From Eubacteriales bacterium (GTDB lineage: Bacteria > Bacillota > Clostridia > Christensenellales > Aristaeellaceae), in NCBI GenBank assembly GCA_028701335.1, contig JAQVQY010000004.1, positions 12,037 through 46,668 of the forward strand: 34,632 nucleotides of DNA. The letters are read 5' to 3'. Position 1 is the stretch's first letter, and each line of letters begins with the position of its first letter. Under the pieces are notes generated by a model, which was given only the letters and a program-made list of their open reading frames with translations, did no database searches and was not told where the DNA came from. The position numbers were made by a program, and so were the translations under genes. Below, in pieces: positions 25,983 to 34,632 of this stretch.

Positions 25983-26276
25983 ATGACAGAAATCACACCC
26001 AAACAGCGCGCTGCGCTTCGCGCCATGGCCAACGGCCTGGACACCATCCTTTATGTGGGCGTGCAGGGCATCACCCCCCAGACGGTGAAAGAAGCCTATG
26101 ACGCCCTGAAGGCCCGGGAGCTGATCAAGTGCGCTGTGCAGCAAAACGCCCCCCTGACGGCAAGGGAAGCCAGCCATGAGCTGTGCGAGAAGACCGGGGC
26201 CGCCCCCGTGCAGGTGATCGGCCGGCGCTTTGTGATCTACCGCCCAAACGACAAGGAGCCCAGGATTATCCTGTAA
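25983..26276 (+). CDS. YhbY-type (CRM domain) RNA-binding protein
   Basis: 97 aa MTEITPKQRAALRAMANGLDTILYVGVQGITPQTVKEAYDALKARELIKCAV...; typical of the YhbY family. Confidence 0.88.
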   Translation: MTEITPKQRAALRAMANGLDTILYVGVQGITPQTVKEAYDALKARELIKCAVQQNAPLTAREASHELCEKTGAAPVQVIGRRFVIYRPNDKEPRIIL

Positions 26277-26316
26277 AGCCCGGGGCATAGCCTGCCCCTG
26301 GCATCCGCTTTACCGC

Positions 26317-26350
26317 GCCGGGAGAAAACCCCTTGCTCCCGGCTTTTTTT
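26317..26350 (+). terminator. Intrinsic terminator
   Basis: GCCGGGAgaaaaccccttgcTCCCGGCTTTTTTT. Confidence 0.88.
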
Positions 26351-26383
26351 GTGCTACCATGCTGGTGGTAAAGATTCCTACTT

Positions 26384-26396
26384 TGTAATGGTTACA
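26384..26396. promoter_or_regulatory. Dyad TGTAA-tgg-TTACA upstream of the Fur/PerR gene (candidate operator)
   Basis: Perfect 5-bp arms 15 nt before the ATG at 26412. Confidence 0.45.
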
Positions 26397-26411
26397 TCCG
26401 AGAGGAAGCAG

Positions 26412-26843
26412 ATGAAACTTTCGTTTGATGCGCTGAAGCAGCAGCTGAAGGACAGGGAGATCAGCCTGTCCCATCAGCGCCTGAAGGTACTGGCGTTTTT
26501 ATGCCGCAGCCGCGGCCATCCCACAGCCGATGAAATTTATCTGGCGCTCCGGGAAGAGATTGCCACCCTGTCAAAAACCACCGTGTACAACACCCTTCGG
26601 GTCCTGGAGGAGTCCGGCATGGTCCAGGCCATTGGGATCGAGGACCATGAAACGCGCTTTGACTTAAGCCCGCCGGACCACGGGCATTTCAAGTGCCTTT
26701 CCTGCGGGACGGTGTCCGATGTGCCCATGGACATACAGGCCCTGTTCCCAGAGGCCATGAATCACTGGCGGGTGGATGAGACCCAGGTCAATTTCAAAGG
26801 CATTTGCCCTGACTGCCTTTCAGGCGAAGAAGAAAGTAAATAA
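26412..26843 (+). CDS. Fur-family transcriptional regulator (PerR-like)
   Basis: [73 protein letters not shown], and CPDC. Confidence 0.9.
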   Translation: MKLSFDALKQQLKDREISLSHQRLKVLAFLCRSRGHPTADEIYLALREEIATLSKTTVYNTLRVLEESGMVQAIGIEDHETRFDLSPPDHGHFKCLSCGTVSDVPMDIQALFPEAMNHWRVDETQVNFKGICPDCLSGEEESK

Positions 26844-26856
26844 AGGAGGATGTGAC

Positions 26857-27516
26857 ATGGTGAAATATGTTTGTGCTGTTTGCGGCTTTATTTATGACCC
26901 GGCTGTGGGCAGCCCGGAATCGGGCATCCCAGCTTTAACGGCGTGGGAGGATGTACCGGAGGACTGGGTCTGCCCGGTATGCGGCGCCGGGAAGGGCGAG
27001 TTTGAAGCCCAGGCCGCGCCTGGCAAGGAAAAACGTGAACCCGTCCTGGCAGCGCCTGAGGCGGCCGGGGAGCTCAACGCGGTGGAGAAAAGCGCGCTGT
27101 GCCTGAACCTGTCCCGGGGCTGTGAGAAGCAGTATAAGCCCCAGGAGGCGGCGCTGTTTCGGGAGCTGGCGGACTACTACAAGGCCAGCGCCCGGCCGGC
27201 CGAGTCCCCGGACTTTGGCCAGCTTTTGACGATGGTGGAAGAGGACCTGGAGGTTATCTTCCCGGACGTTAACGCCGTTGCCAGGGAGACCGCGGACCGT
27301 GGGGCGCTGCGCGCCCTGGTCTGGAGCGAGAAGGTCACCCGCATGCTCAAGTCGCTTTTAAGCCGGGAGAAGCAGGAAGCCGGCAGCTTTGAGGACACCA
27401 ACGTCTATGTCTGCACTATCTGCGGTTTCATCTACACCGGGGACAGTTTGCCTGAGGTATGCCCGGTGTGCAAGGTGCCCAACTGGAAATTTGAGAAGGT
27501 TGACGGGAGGCAGTGA
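26857..27516 (+). CDS. Double-rubredoxin-domain protein with central helical region
   Basis: N-terminal [12 protein letters not shown]...[14 protein letters not shown] and C-terminal [44 protein letters not shown]. Confidence 0.88.
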   Translation: MVKYVCAVCGFIYDPAVGSPESGIPALTAWEDVPEDWVCPVCGAGKGEFEAQAAPGKEKREPVLAAPEAAGELNAVEKSALCLNLSRGCEKQYKPQEAALFRELADYYKASARPAESPDFGQLLTMVEEDLEVIFPDVNAVARETADRGALRALVWSEKVTRMLKSLLSREKQEAGSFEDTNVYVCTICGFIYTGDSLPEVCPVCKVPNWKFEKVDGRQ

Positions 27517-27518
27517 GA

Positions 27519-28499
27519 ATGAACGAAAAATACGCGGTCAGGAACGTCCGCCTGTGCACCAAGGACTGTTTGTGCCTCAATGTTTGCCCCACCGGGGCCA
27601 CGGACACGGAGAACAGCATCATTGACGTGACCACCTGCATCGGCTGCGGCGACTGTGCCGATGCCTGCCCCTCCGGCGCCATCTCCATGGTGCCCAAGGT
27701 GTACCCGCCCCAGCAGGTGAAAACCGATGCCGTGGTTGGGGCGATGCGCAAACTCCTAAACAGCAAGGCACGCCAGGAGAACACCGCGGCGGGAATCCCT
27801 GGGAAACTGGCCTGGGCGATCGAAAAGTCCAACCAGATCATGGCGGAGGATCTCCTCAGGGAATCCGGCTACATGCTGCCCCAGAGCGGCAATGCCCGGG
27901 ATTTCCTGCAATCGCTTCTCAGCCAGAGCCAACCCGAAGGGTTCCCCAGGGAGGCTGTGGAGAAATTATTAAAAGCATTTGAAAAGAAAGAGGAGGACAC
28001 ACACATGGCAGGCAACAAGACCCATGACAACCTGATGGCGGGATTCGCGGGAGAATCCCAGGCTAACCGGAAGTACCTGGCTTACGCCAAAAAGGCGGAG
28101 AAGGACGGAAAACTGAACGCCGCAAAGCTTTTTAAGGCGGCGTCCGACGCGGAGACCATCCACGCGCTCAAGCACTTTGAGGTGGCTGGCATGGTGGGCA
28201 GCACCGAAGACAACCTCAAGGATGCCGTGGCAGGGGAAACCTACGAGTACAAGGAGATGTACCCCGATTTCATCCCCCACGCGGAGGCTGAGGGCAACAA
28301 GGCGGCGATCCAGTCCTTCACCTATGCGATGAAGGCCGAGGAAGTGCACGCCCGGCTCTACCAGGAGGCGCTGGAGAACCTGGACGCGACTGAAGAGGTT
28401 TTCTACTACCTCTGTCCCGTCTGCGGCAACATCGAGAAATTCCGCCCGGAGAAGTGCTCCATCTGCAATATCCCGGGGGAGCGCTTCACCAAATACTGA
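27519..28499 (+). CDS. Ferredoxin (4Fe-4S)-rubrerythrin fusion protein
   Basis: N-terminal Cys clusters CTKDCLCLNVCPTG and CIGCGDCADACPSGA; C-terminal rubrerythrin GFAGESQANRKYLAYAKKAEKDG, EEVHARLYQEAL, and rubredoxin-like YLCPVCGNIEKFRPEKCSICNIPGERF. Confidence 0.9.
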   Translation: MNEKYAVRNVRLCTKDCLCLNVCPTGATDTENSIIDVTTCIGCGDCADACPSGAISMVPKVYPPQQVKTDAVVGAMRKLLNSKARQENTAAGIPGKLAWAIEKSNQIMAEDLLRESGYMLPQSGNARDFLQSLLSQSQPEGFPREAVEKLLKAFEKKEEDTHMAGNKTHDNLMAGFAGESQANRKYLAYAKKAEKDGKLNAAKLFKAASDAETIHALKHFEVAGMVGSTEDNLKDAVAGETYEYKEMYPDFIPHAEAEGNKAAIQSFTYAMKAEEVHARLYQEALENLDATEEVFYYLCPVCGNIEKFRPEKCSICNIPGERFTKY

Positions 28500-28584
28500 G
28501 CCTGGCATAAGGCATTTTCGCCAGGGGCACGCGCGTTTCAGGCCGCGTGCCCTTTTTGGTGGCTGTTGCATGGCTTGTGAATAT

Positions 28585-28631
28585 CCACAACATATTGTGG
28601 ATAGAAATAAAAAAAGTACAATAAATTGTGT
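28585..28631 (+). promoter_or_regulatory. Tandem candidate NrdR boxes upstream of nrdD
   Basis: CCACAACATATTGTGG (28585-28600) and GTACAATAAATTGTGT (28616-28631), starts 31 bp apart. Matches the NrdR consensus ACACwATATATwGTGT in layout. Confidence 0.8.
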
Positions 28632-28639
28632 TTATGTCC

Positions 28640-28668
28640 TTGACAGCCTATACTGCCGATGCTATTAT
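28640..28668 (+). promoter_or_regulatory. Sigma-A-type promoter for nrdDG
   Basis: TTGACA (28640-28645), 17 bp, TATTAT (28663-28668). Confidence 0.8.
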
Positions 28669-28724
28669 GAGCAAGCCACTTTAATATGTTACCAAATTAT
28701 TACACAATAGAGGAGAATTCACCA

Positions 28725-31049
28725 ATGATTTCCACCATCATCAAGCGGGACGGGCGCCAGATGCCCTTTGACCTGGAGAAGATCCAGCAGGCCATCGCCA
28801 AGGCCTTCGCTGCCGGCGGCAACCAGCAGGGACCCCAGACCGCGGGCGAGCTGGCCAGGCTGGTGCAGGAGATCCTGGAGTCCAGCGAAGAGACCGCGAC
28901 CAGCCCCACCGTGGAGCAGGTGCAGGATGTGGTGGAGCGGGTGCTGATCGAAAAGGGCTTTGTGAACACCGCCAAGCGCTATATCCTCTACCGCGCCGAG
29001 CGAAGCCGCGCCCGGGAGATGAACAGCCGGCTGATGAAAACCTATGAGGAAATCGCCTACGCCGATGCCGCTGATTCTGATGTCAAGCGGGAGAACGCCA
29101 ACATCAACGGCGACAGCGCCATGGGCGCCATGCTCAAGTTCGGTTCCGAGGGCGCCAAGCGCTTTTACGACATGTATGTCTTGAATCCCAAGCATGCCCA
29201 GGCGCACCGGGAGGGGGACATACACATCCATGACCTGGACTTCCTGACGCTCACCACCACCTGCTGCCAGATAGACCTGACACAGCTGTTTGACGGCGGA
29301 TTTTCCACCGGACACGGGGTGCTGAGGGAGCCCAATGACATCTACTCCTATTCCGCCCTGGCCTGCATCGCCATCCAGGCCAACCAGAATGACCAGCACG
29401 GCGGGCAAAGCATCGCCAACTTTGACTACGGCATGGCCCCCGGCGTGCGCAAGACCTACCGGAAGCGCTTCAGGGACAACCTCAGCCGCCTTTTGGACGC
29501 GGAATATGAGGTGGAGGACAGCGATGCCATGGCCCGGGGGATGCTGGAAGAAATAGAGGGCGAAACCGGCCTCATCCCCGAAATGGAGGAGAAGGAGGCC
29601 TTTGACACGGCGCTAAAAGCGCGCCTTGGGAAGCTGATGGCGTCCGAGGAGGCGGCAAAGCTCCTGCGCTCGGCGCGCAAGTTCTCGCTGAAGGAAATCA
29701 CCAAGGCCACCTACCAGGCCATGGAGGCGCTGGTGCACAACCTGAACACGATGAACTCCCGCGCCGGCGCCCAGGTGCCCTTTTCCAGCATCAACTACGG
29801 CACAGACACAAGCCCAGAGGGCCGGCTGGTGATGGAGCAGCTACTTCTGGCTACCGAGGCCGGGCTGGGCCGGGGGGAGACGCCCATCTTTCCCATCCAG
29901 ATTTTCCGGGTCAAGGAAGGCGTTAACTACAACCCCGGCGACCCCAACTATGACCTCTACCGCCTGGCCATCCGCTGCTCGGCCAAGCGCCTGTTCCCCA
30001 ACTTTTCCTTTATAGACGCGCCCTATAACCTGAAATATTACGTGCCCGGCCGGCCTGAGACCGAGGTGGCATACATGGGCTGCCGCACCCGGGTGCTGGC
30101 CAACCTGCACGACCCGGAGAATGAGGTGTCCACCCGCCGGGGCAACCTGTCCTTCACCTCGGTGAACCTGCCGCGCCTGGCCATCCAGGCCAAGGGAGAT
30201 ACCAACCGCTTCTTCCAGGACCTGGAACGGGTGTTGGAGCTTACCTACGACCAGCTCAATGAGCGCTTTGAGATCATTGCCCGCAAGAAGGTCTACAACT
30301 TTCCCTTCCTGATGGGGCAGCATGTCTGGCGGGGGAGTGAAAACCTTAAGTGGGACGACGAGGTGCGGGAAGTCCTGAAGCACGGCACCTTCTCCGTGGG
30401 CTTTATCGGCCTGGCGGAAACCCTGGTAGCCCTCAGGGGCAAGCACCACGGGGAAAGCGGGGAGAGCCAGAACCTGGGGCTTGAGATCGTAAGCTTTATG
30501 CGCAGCTTCCTGGACAAGAAGGCCCAGGAGACCAGGCTCAACTATACGCTGATCGCCACCCCCGCCGAGGGCCTCTCCGGCCGCTTTGTGCACCTCGACC
30601 GGGAGCGCTTTGGCGTGATTCCAGGCGTCACCGACCGGGACTACTACACCAACTCTTTCCACATCCCGGTGTATTTCCCCATCAGCGCGTTTATGAAGAT
30701 CAGCCTGGAGGCCCCCTACCACGCGCTGACCAACGCCGGCCACATCACCTATGTGGAGATGGACGGCGACCCGCTGGAGAACCTGGAAGCCTTTGAAAAA
30801 GTCGTGCGCCACATGCATGACACCGGCGTGGGCTACGGCTCCATCAACCACCCTGTGGACCGGGACCCGGTATGCGGCTTTAACGGCATCATCGGCGACA
30901 GTTGCCCCCAGTGCGGCAGGGCGGAGGAGGAGCACAAGTTTGAACGCATCCGCCGCATCACCGGCTACCTGGTGGGCACCACCGACCGCTTCAACAACGC
31001 CAAGCAGGCGGAGGAAAAGGACCGGGTGAAGCACGGGACGGAAGCTTAA
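28725..31049 (+). CDS. nrdD: Anaerobic ribonucleoside-triphosphate reductase
   Basis: ATP-cone MISTIIKRDGRQMPFDLEKIQQAIAKAF, HIHDLDFL, C-terminal zinc-ribbon Cys (CGFNG...CPQCGR) and glycyl radical segment RRITGYLVGTTDRFNNAK. RBS AGAGGAG. Confidence 0.97.
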   Translation: MISTIIKRDGRQMPFDLEKIQQAIAKAFAAGGNQQGPQTAGELARLVQEILESSEETATSPTVEQVQDVVERVLIEKGFVNTAKRYILYRAERSRAREMNSRLMKTYEEIAYADAADSDVKRENANINGDSAMGAMLKFGSEGAKRFYDMYVLNPKHAQAHREGDIHIHDLDFLTLTTTCCQIDLTQLFDGGFSTGHGVLREPNDIYSYSALACIAIQANQNDQHGGQSIANFDYGMAPGVRKTYRKRFRDNLSRLLDAEYEVEDSDAMARGMLEEIEGETGLIPEMEEKEAFDTALKARLGKLMASEEAAKLLRSARKFSLKEITKATYQAMEALVHNLNTMNSRAGAQVPFSSINYGTDTSPEGRLVMEQLLLATEAGLGRGETPIFPIQIFRVKEGVNYNPGDPNYDLYRLAIRCSAKRLFPNFSFIDAPYNLKYYVPGRPETEVAYMGCRTRVLANLHDPENEVSTRRGNLSFTSVNLPRLAIQAKGDTNRFFQDLERVLELTYDQLNERFEIIARKKVYNFPFLMGQHVWRGSENLKWDDEVREVLKHGTFSVGFIGLAETLVALRGKHHGESGESQNLGLEIVSFMRSFLDKKAQETRLNYTLIATPAEGLSGRFVHLDRERFGVIPGVTDRDYYTNSFHIPVYFPISAFMKISLEAPYHALTNAGHITYVEMDGDPLENLEAFEKVVRHMHDTGVGYGSINHPVDRDPVCGFNGIIGDSCPQCGRAEEEHKFERIRRITGYLVGTTDRFNNAKQAEEKDRVKHGTEA

Positions 31050-31054
31050 ACGCC

Positions 31055-31558
31055 ATGGAAATCCGTATCAGCGGCACGGTGATGGACAGCATCGTGGACG
31101 GGCCGGGGCTCAGGTTCACGGTGTTCACCCAGGGCTGCCCGCATCGCTGCCCCGGATGCCACAATCCCGAAACGCACGATCCCCTGGGCGGCAGGATCGC
31201 CGATACAGAGGACCTGCTCGCCCGGATGCGGGAAAACCCCCTGCTTTCAGGGCTCACCCTCTCCGGCGGCGAGCCTTTCGCCCAACCGGAGGCCTGCCTG
31301 GCCCTGGCCCTGGCTGCCCGGGCGCTGGGGCTTGATGTGTGGGTTTATTCGGGCTACACTTATGAGGAACTGTTAAAGCGGGGGGGAGCGGCGCGGGAGC
31401 TGCTGACGGCCTGTGACGTGCTGGTGGACGGCCCTTTTATCATGGATCAGCGCAGCCTGGAACTCTCATTCCGGGGCAGCCGGAACCAGCGCTTGATTGA
31501 CCTGGCAAAGACCCGGGAGGCGGGGGAAGTGAGGCTGTGGGCGCCGCCCGTGTGGTGA
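31055..31558 (+). CDS. nrdG: Anaerobic ribonucleotide reductase activating protein (radical SAM)
   Basis: DGPGLRFTVFTQGCPHRCPGCHNPETHD and LSGGEPFAQPEACL; directly after nrdD. Confidence 0.96.
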   Translation: MEIRISGTVMDSIVDGPGLRFTVFTQGCPHRCPGCHNPETHDPLGGRIADTEDLLARMRENPLLSGLTLSGGEPFAQPEACLALALAARALGLDVWVYSGYTYEELLKRGGAARELLTACDVLVDGPFIMDQRSLELSFRGSRNQRLIDLAKTREAGEVRLWAPPVW

Positions 31559-31579
31559 GCGTCCGGGAAGGAGGCGGTG

Positions 31580-31978
31580 ATGGAAGAAATTCGGGTGGCG
31601 ATGCGCTTTGGCAACAGGTTCCGGGGGGAACTGATATCCGATGACCGCCAGATCTCCATTGGCAAGGGCGCCGGGGGCATGACGCCCTATGAACTGCTCC
31701 TGGGCTCGCTTGGCAGCTGCTATTATTCCACGTTTATAGACATCGCCCGGAAAATGCGCCTGGAATACACCGGGGCTGACATCTTAATCCGCGGTGTCAA
31801 GCGGGACGAGGTCCCCACGATGCTGAAGACGGCGGAGATGATGGTCACCATCCGGGGCGCCAAAAGCCACAAGGGCTTCGCGAGGGCCAGCGAGCTGGCC
31901 GCCAAGTATTGCTCCATCCATGCCACCCTGTCGCATGTGGCCGACATCACGCTGACACTCCTGTTTGAAGACAGCTGA
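31580..31978 (+). CDS. OsmC-family protein
   Basis: ISIGKGAGGMTPYELLLGSLGSCYYSTFIDIARKMRLE; GGAGG RBS. Confidence 0.85.
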   Translation: MEEIRVAMRFGNRFRGELISDDRQISIGKGAGGMTPYELLLGSLGSCYYSTFIDIARKMRLEYTGADILIRGVKRDEVPTMLKTAEMMVTIRGAKSHKGFARASELAAKYCSIHATLSHVADITLTLLFEDS

Positions 31979-31999
31979 AAACCAATAGCCTGACATATA

Positions 32000-32037
32000 A
32001 AAACCGGCCGGGAAGTATCATAACCCCGGCCGGTTTT
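32000..32037. terminator. Bidirectional intrinsic terminator
   Basis: AAAACCGGCCGGG...CCCCGGCCGGTTTT between convergent genes. Confidence 0.88.
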
Positions 32038-32048
32038 GTTCAGGTGGT

Positions 32049-33011
32049 TTACGCCCAGTACATCTCCCCGGCACTTTCTTTGATCAGCACGTCCTTGAGG
32101 AAGTGGATGGCCTTGGTCAGGCCTTCCTTGCCGCTCATCAGCGCGTCCTCATGCTCAATGGAGATGGGGCCGTCATAGCCCGCCTGCCTGAGGGCGGAGA
32201 TAATCCGGTTCCAGGTGAGCTGGTCATGGCCGTAGCCCACCGTGCGGAACACCCAGGAGCGCCCGGGGTGGCCGTAGTGCTTGTAATCCAGCACCCCGTT
32301 GACGGGGTTATTGGTGGGGTCAAAGCTGGTGTCCTTGGCGTGGAAGAAGTGGATGGCCTTCCCCAGGGCGCGGATGGCGCGGGTGGTGTCAATCCCCTGC
32401 CAGAAGAGGTGGGAGGGGTCCAGGTTGGCGCCGATGACCTCCCCCGCGGCATCCCTGAGCCTTAAGAGCGTCTCCGGGTTGTACACACAGAAGCCGGGGT
32501 GCATCTCCAGGGCGACCTTGTTGATGCCCTGGGACTTCACGAACTCCGCCTCCTTCTGCCAGTAGGGGATCAGCACGTCGTCCCACTGGTAGCTGAGGAT
32601 TTCCTGGAAATCATCCGGCCAGGCGCAGGTGACCCAGTTGGGCATGCGGTCTTCACGGCTGCCGCCCGGGCATCCGGAGAAGGTGACCACCCGGTCCACC
32701 TGAAGTTCCGCCGCCAGGCGCACCGCGTCCTCAAAATCCTCATGGAAGGCCCGGGCCACTTTGGGGTCCGGGTGCACGGGGTTGCCGTGGCAGGAGAGCG
32801 CCGCGATGGATAGATTGTTGTCCGACAGGATGGAGAGAAACTCCTTTTTCGCCGCCTTGTTGCCAAGCAGCGCCTTGGGGTCGCAGTGCTGCTTGCCGGG
32901 GTTGCCGCCGCAGCCGATCTCCACCGCGTCCACCCCCTGGCCCGAAAGGAAGCGGCAGGCCTCCTCAAAAGGCAGGCCGCCCAGCACCACGGAAAAAACA
33001 GATAATTTCAT
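32049..33011 (-). CDS. Sugar phosphate isomerase/epimerase (xylose isomerase-like TIM barrel)
   Basis: LSVFSVVLGGLPFEEACRFLSGQGVDAVEIGCGG, VALEMHPGFCVYNPETLLRL, GANLDPSHLFWQGIDTTRAI, ISIEHEDAL. Confidence 0.92.
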   Translation of the reverse strand: MKLSVFSVVLGGLPFEEACRFLSGQGVDAVEIGCGGNPGKQHCDPKALLGNKAAKKEFLSILSDNNLSIAALSCHGNPVHPDPKVARAFHEDFEDAVRLAAELQVDRVVTFSGCPGGSREDRMPNWVTCAWPDDFQEILSYQWDDVLIPYWQKEAEFVKSQGINKVALEMHPGFCVYNPETLLRLRDAAGEVIGANLDPSHLFWQGIDTTRAIRALGKAIHFFHAKDTSFDPTNNPVNGVLDYKHYGHPGRSWVFRTVGYGHDQLTWNRIISALRQAGYDGPISIEHEDALMSGKEGLTKAIHFLKDVLIKESAGEMYWA

Positions 33012-33026
33012 AACAAAACCTCCCTT

Positions 33027-33587
33027 TTATTGTTTCTCAATCAGGATGGCCACTGGTGCTCCGGGGCCGGCGTTCAGGAAGTCATGCCTTAGGGCTGTGA
33101 AGCGTTGGGGTAAAAGGCCCTTGGCCAGCTCCGTGAGCGCGTTCAGTTCCCTTTGCCCCTCCTTATGCCCCGGGTAACAGCAGAGGCTGATGAGCCCGCC
33201 TGGAGCCAATAGTTCCATCGCCGCCTGAACAGCCAATAGCGTGGTGTCCGTCCGGGTGGTAAGTCCCTTGCTGCTCCCGGGCAGCCAGCCCAGGTTGAAG
33301 GCCGTCAACTTGACTCCTTCGGACACCGCTTCCGCCATGCGCTCATGCCCCATCAGATGAAGGCTGGCGCGCCCCAGCATCCCCTCCCGCTCAAGCAGCG
33401 CCCGGGTTTCTGTCAAGGCTGCCTCCTGCACATCAAAGGCGTATACATGGCCTGTTTCCCCCACCAGGCGGCAGAGCGCCAGGGTATCCCGGCCACGGCC
33501 CATGGTGGCGTCCACTGCCCTGTCACCGGGCACAAGCGTCTTTTCAAAAACCTCCAGGGCGATGTGCCGCGCGGACTTAAGGCTCAT
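33027..33587 (-). CDS. mnmM: Class I SAM-dependent methyltransferase, YtqB/MnmM-like
   Basis: AVDATMGRGRDTLALCRLVGETGHVYAFDVQEAALTET and FNLGWLPGSSKGLTTRTDTTLLAV, characteristic of the YtqB/MnmM family. Confidence 0.8.
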   Translation of the reverse strand: MSLKSARHIALEVFEKTLVPGDRAVDATMGRGRDTLALCRLVGETGHVYAFDVQEAALTETRALLEREGMLGRASLHLMGHERMAEAVSEGVKLTAFNLGWLPGSSKGLTTRTDTTLLAVQAAMELLAPGGLISLCCYPGHKEGQRELNALTELAKGLLPQRFTALRHDFLNAGPGAPVAILIEKQ

Positions 33588-34300
33588 TTCAGCGCGTCCA
33601 GCTCCGCCTGGGTCAGTTCCCGCCAGGTCCCGCGCTCCATGTTGCCAAGGGCCACCGGCCCGTACTGCACCCGTTTAAGCCGCACTACCTCATGCCCGAT
33701 GGCCTCCACCATCTTCCTGATCTGCCGGTTGCGCCCCTCATGGATGGTGATCAGGATATCAGTTGAAAAGGCGTCCTGCCGGAGTACGCTAACCTTGGCC
33801 GGGGAGGTTTTCCGCCCGTCAATCACCACGCCCTGCCTTAAAGCCCTGAGCTTCTCCTCCGGCACCTGGTTGGACACCCGGGCTATGTAGCGCTTCTCCA
33901 CCTCAAAGCTGGGGTGGGTAAGCCGCTTGGTGAGTTCCCCGTCATTGGTTAAAAGCAGCAGGCCTTCCGAGTCAAAGTCCAGCCGGCCCACCGGGTAAAG
34001 CCGCACCGGGAAATCCCGGAAATGGTCCATCACTGTGGGGCGGCCCTCCGGGTCAGACACAGTGGTCACCTCGCCAATGGGCTTGTAATAGAGGATGTAT
34101 CGCTTCTGCCCTTCCGGGCGCACCACCTCGCCCCTGAAGGTCACCACATCCCCCGGGCCCACCCGCGTCCCCATCTCGGTCACAGTTTGCCCGTTTACCT
34201 GCACCAGCCCCTGGGCGATGTATTCCTCCGACTGGCGGCGCGAGGCAACCCCGCAGTCAGCCAGGTATTTCTGCAGGCGCACGGTTTGCTGTTCACTCAT
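33584..34300 (-). CDS. rluB: RsuA/RluB-family pseudouridine synthase
   Basis: S4 domain VRLQKYLADCGVASRRQSEEYIAQGLVQVNG and catalytic VGRLDFDSEGLLLLTNDGEL. ATGA overlap with mnmM. Start (34300, or GTG at 34333) uncertain. Confidence 0.88.
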   Translation of the reverse strand: MSEQQTVRLQKYLADCGVASRRQSEEYIAQGLVQVNGQTVTEMGTRVGPGDVVTFRGEVVRPEGQKRYILYYKPIGEVTTVSDPEGRPTVMDHFRDFPVRLYPVGRLDFDSEGLLLLTNDGELTKRLTHPSFEVEKRYIARVSNQVPEEKLRALRQGVVIDGRKTSPAKVSVLRQDAFSTDILITIHEGRNRQIRKMVEAIGHEVVRLKRVQYGPVALGNMERGTWRELTQAELDALK

Positions 34301-34632
34301 TGTATCGATAAAGACCTTTCTCTCAATGGCCACAGTTTACCACAGGGGCGGGGGAGATGCCACAGGGGTAGCTGTTGAGATATGCGATGCTCTTGGCCTC
34401 TGAGCGTTTCCTTGTCCAAACCAATTATATGTGCTGCCATTATTTATATCATTTTTATCATACACGAATCGGAGCTGTTTATGACTGGAGTTAATCTTGT
34501 TTAAGTAGTGTCCCCTGAATAACATCGACCTCACGCTATCAACCCGCAGCCAGCTGCAGCAAGCAAACTTCCTGCCTCCAAAACCACAGTTTTACCCTCC
34601 CCCATATAAGCGCAAAAAAGAACCTCAACCGC

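Noticed and set aside
34337-34534. 65-aa minus-strand ORF MRSMLFRGHYLNKINSS... as a transposase fragment
   Set aside because: No RBS or recognisable catalytic motif; too short to support a mobile-element call.

Overview
The window looks like a high-GC Firmicutes/Clostridia-type chromosome segment. Its left ~6.2 kb is a very large type I-E CRISPR array. By hand I count 98 clear 29-nt repeats, ATGCTCCCCACGCGCGTGGGGGTGAACCG, separated by 31-34-nt spacers. It starts 40 nt after a truncated reading frame (2-58) that looks like the C-terminus of Cas2e. At the trailer end the repeats decay through the last clear copies (5894-6109) into a fossil copy at about 6141, and possibly two more at about 6201 and 6262. 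Several spacers translate to phage-like peptides: a TerL-like motif, two pieces of a DUF1071/Sak3-like annealing protein, and a replisome-organizer-like N-terminus. To the right lie: a glycine-zipper small protein flanked by a degenerate copy of the neighbouring transglutaminase 3' end; a MoxR-DUF58-transglutaminase operon; a sugar ABC transporter next to pyruvate kinase; tRNA-Arg(CCT); a secreted HExxH protein; DUF1292; uvrC; two secreted proteins; obgE; GNAT; a YhbY-type protein; a PerR-like regulator with a double-rubredoxin protein and a ferredoxin-rubrerythrin fusion; nrdD/nrdG behind two candidate NrdR boxes; OsmC; a sugar isomerase/epimerase; an MnmM-like methyltransferase; and an RsuA/RluB-family pseudouridine synthase. 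The many ORFs called inside the array are translations of repeat DNA, not genes. All family assignments are from reading the sequence; no database search was run.
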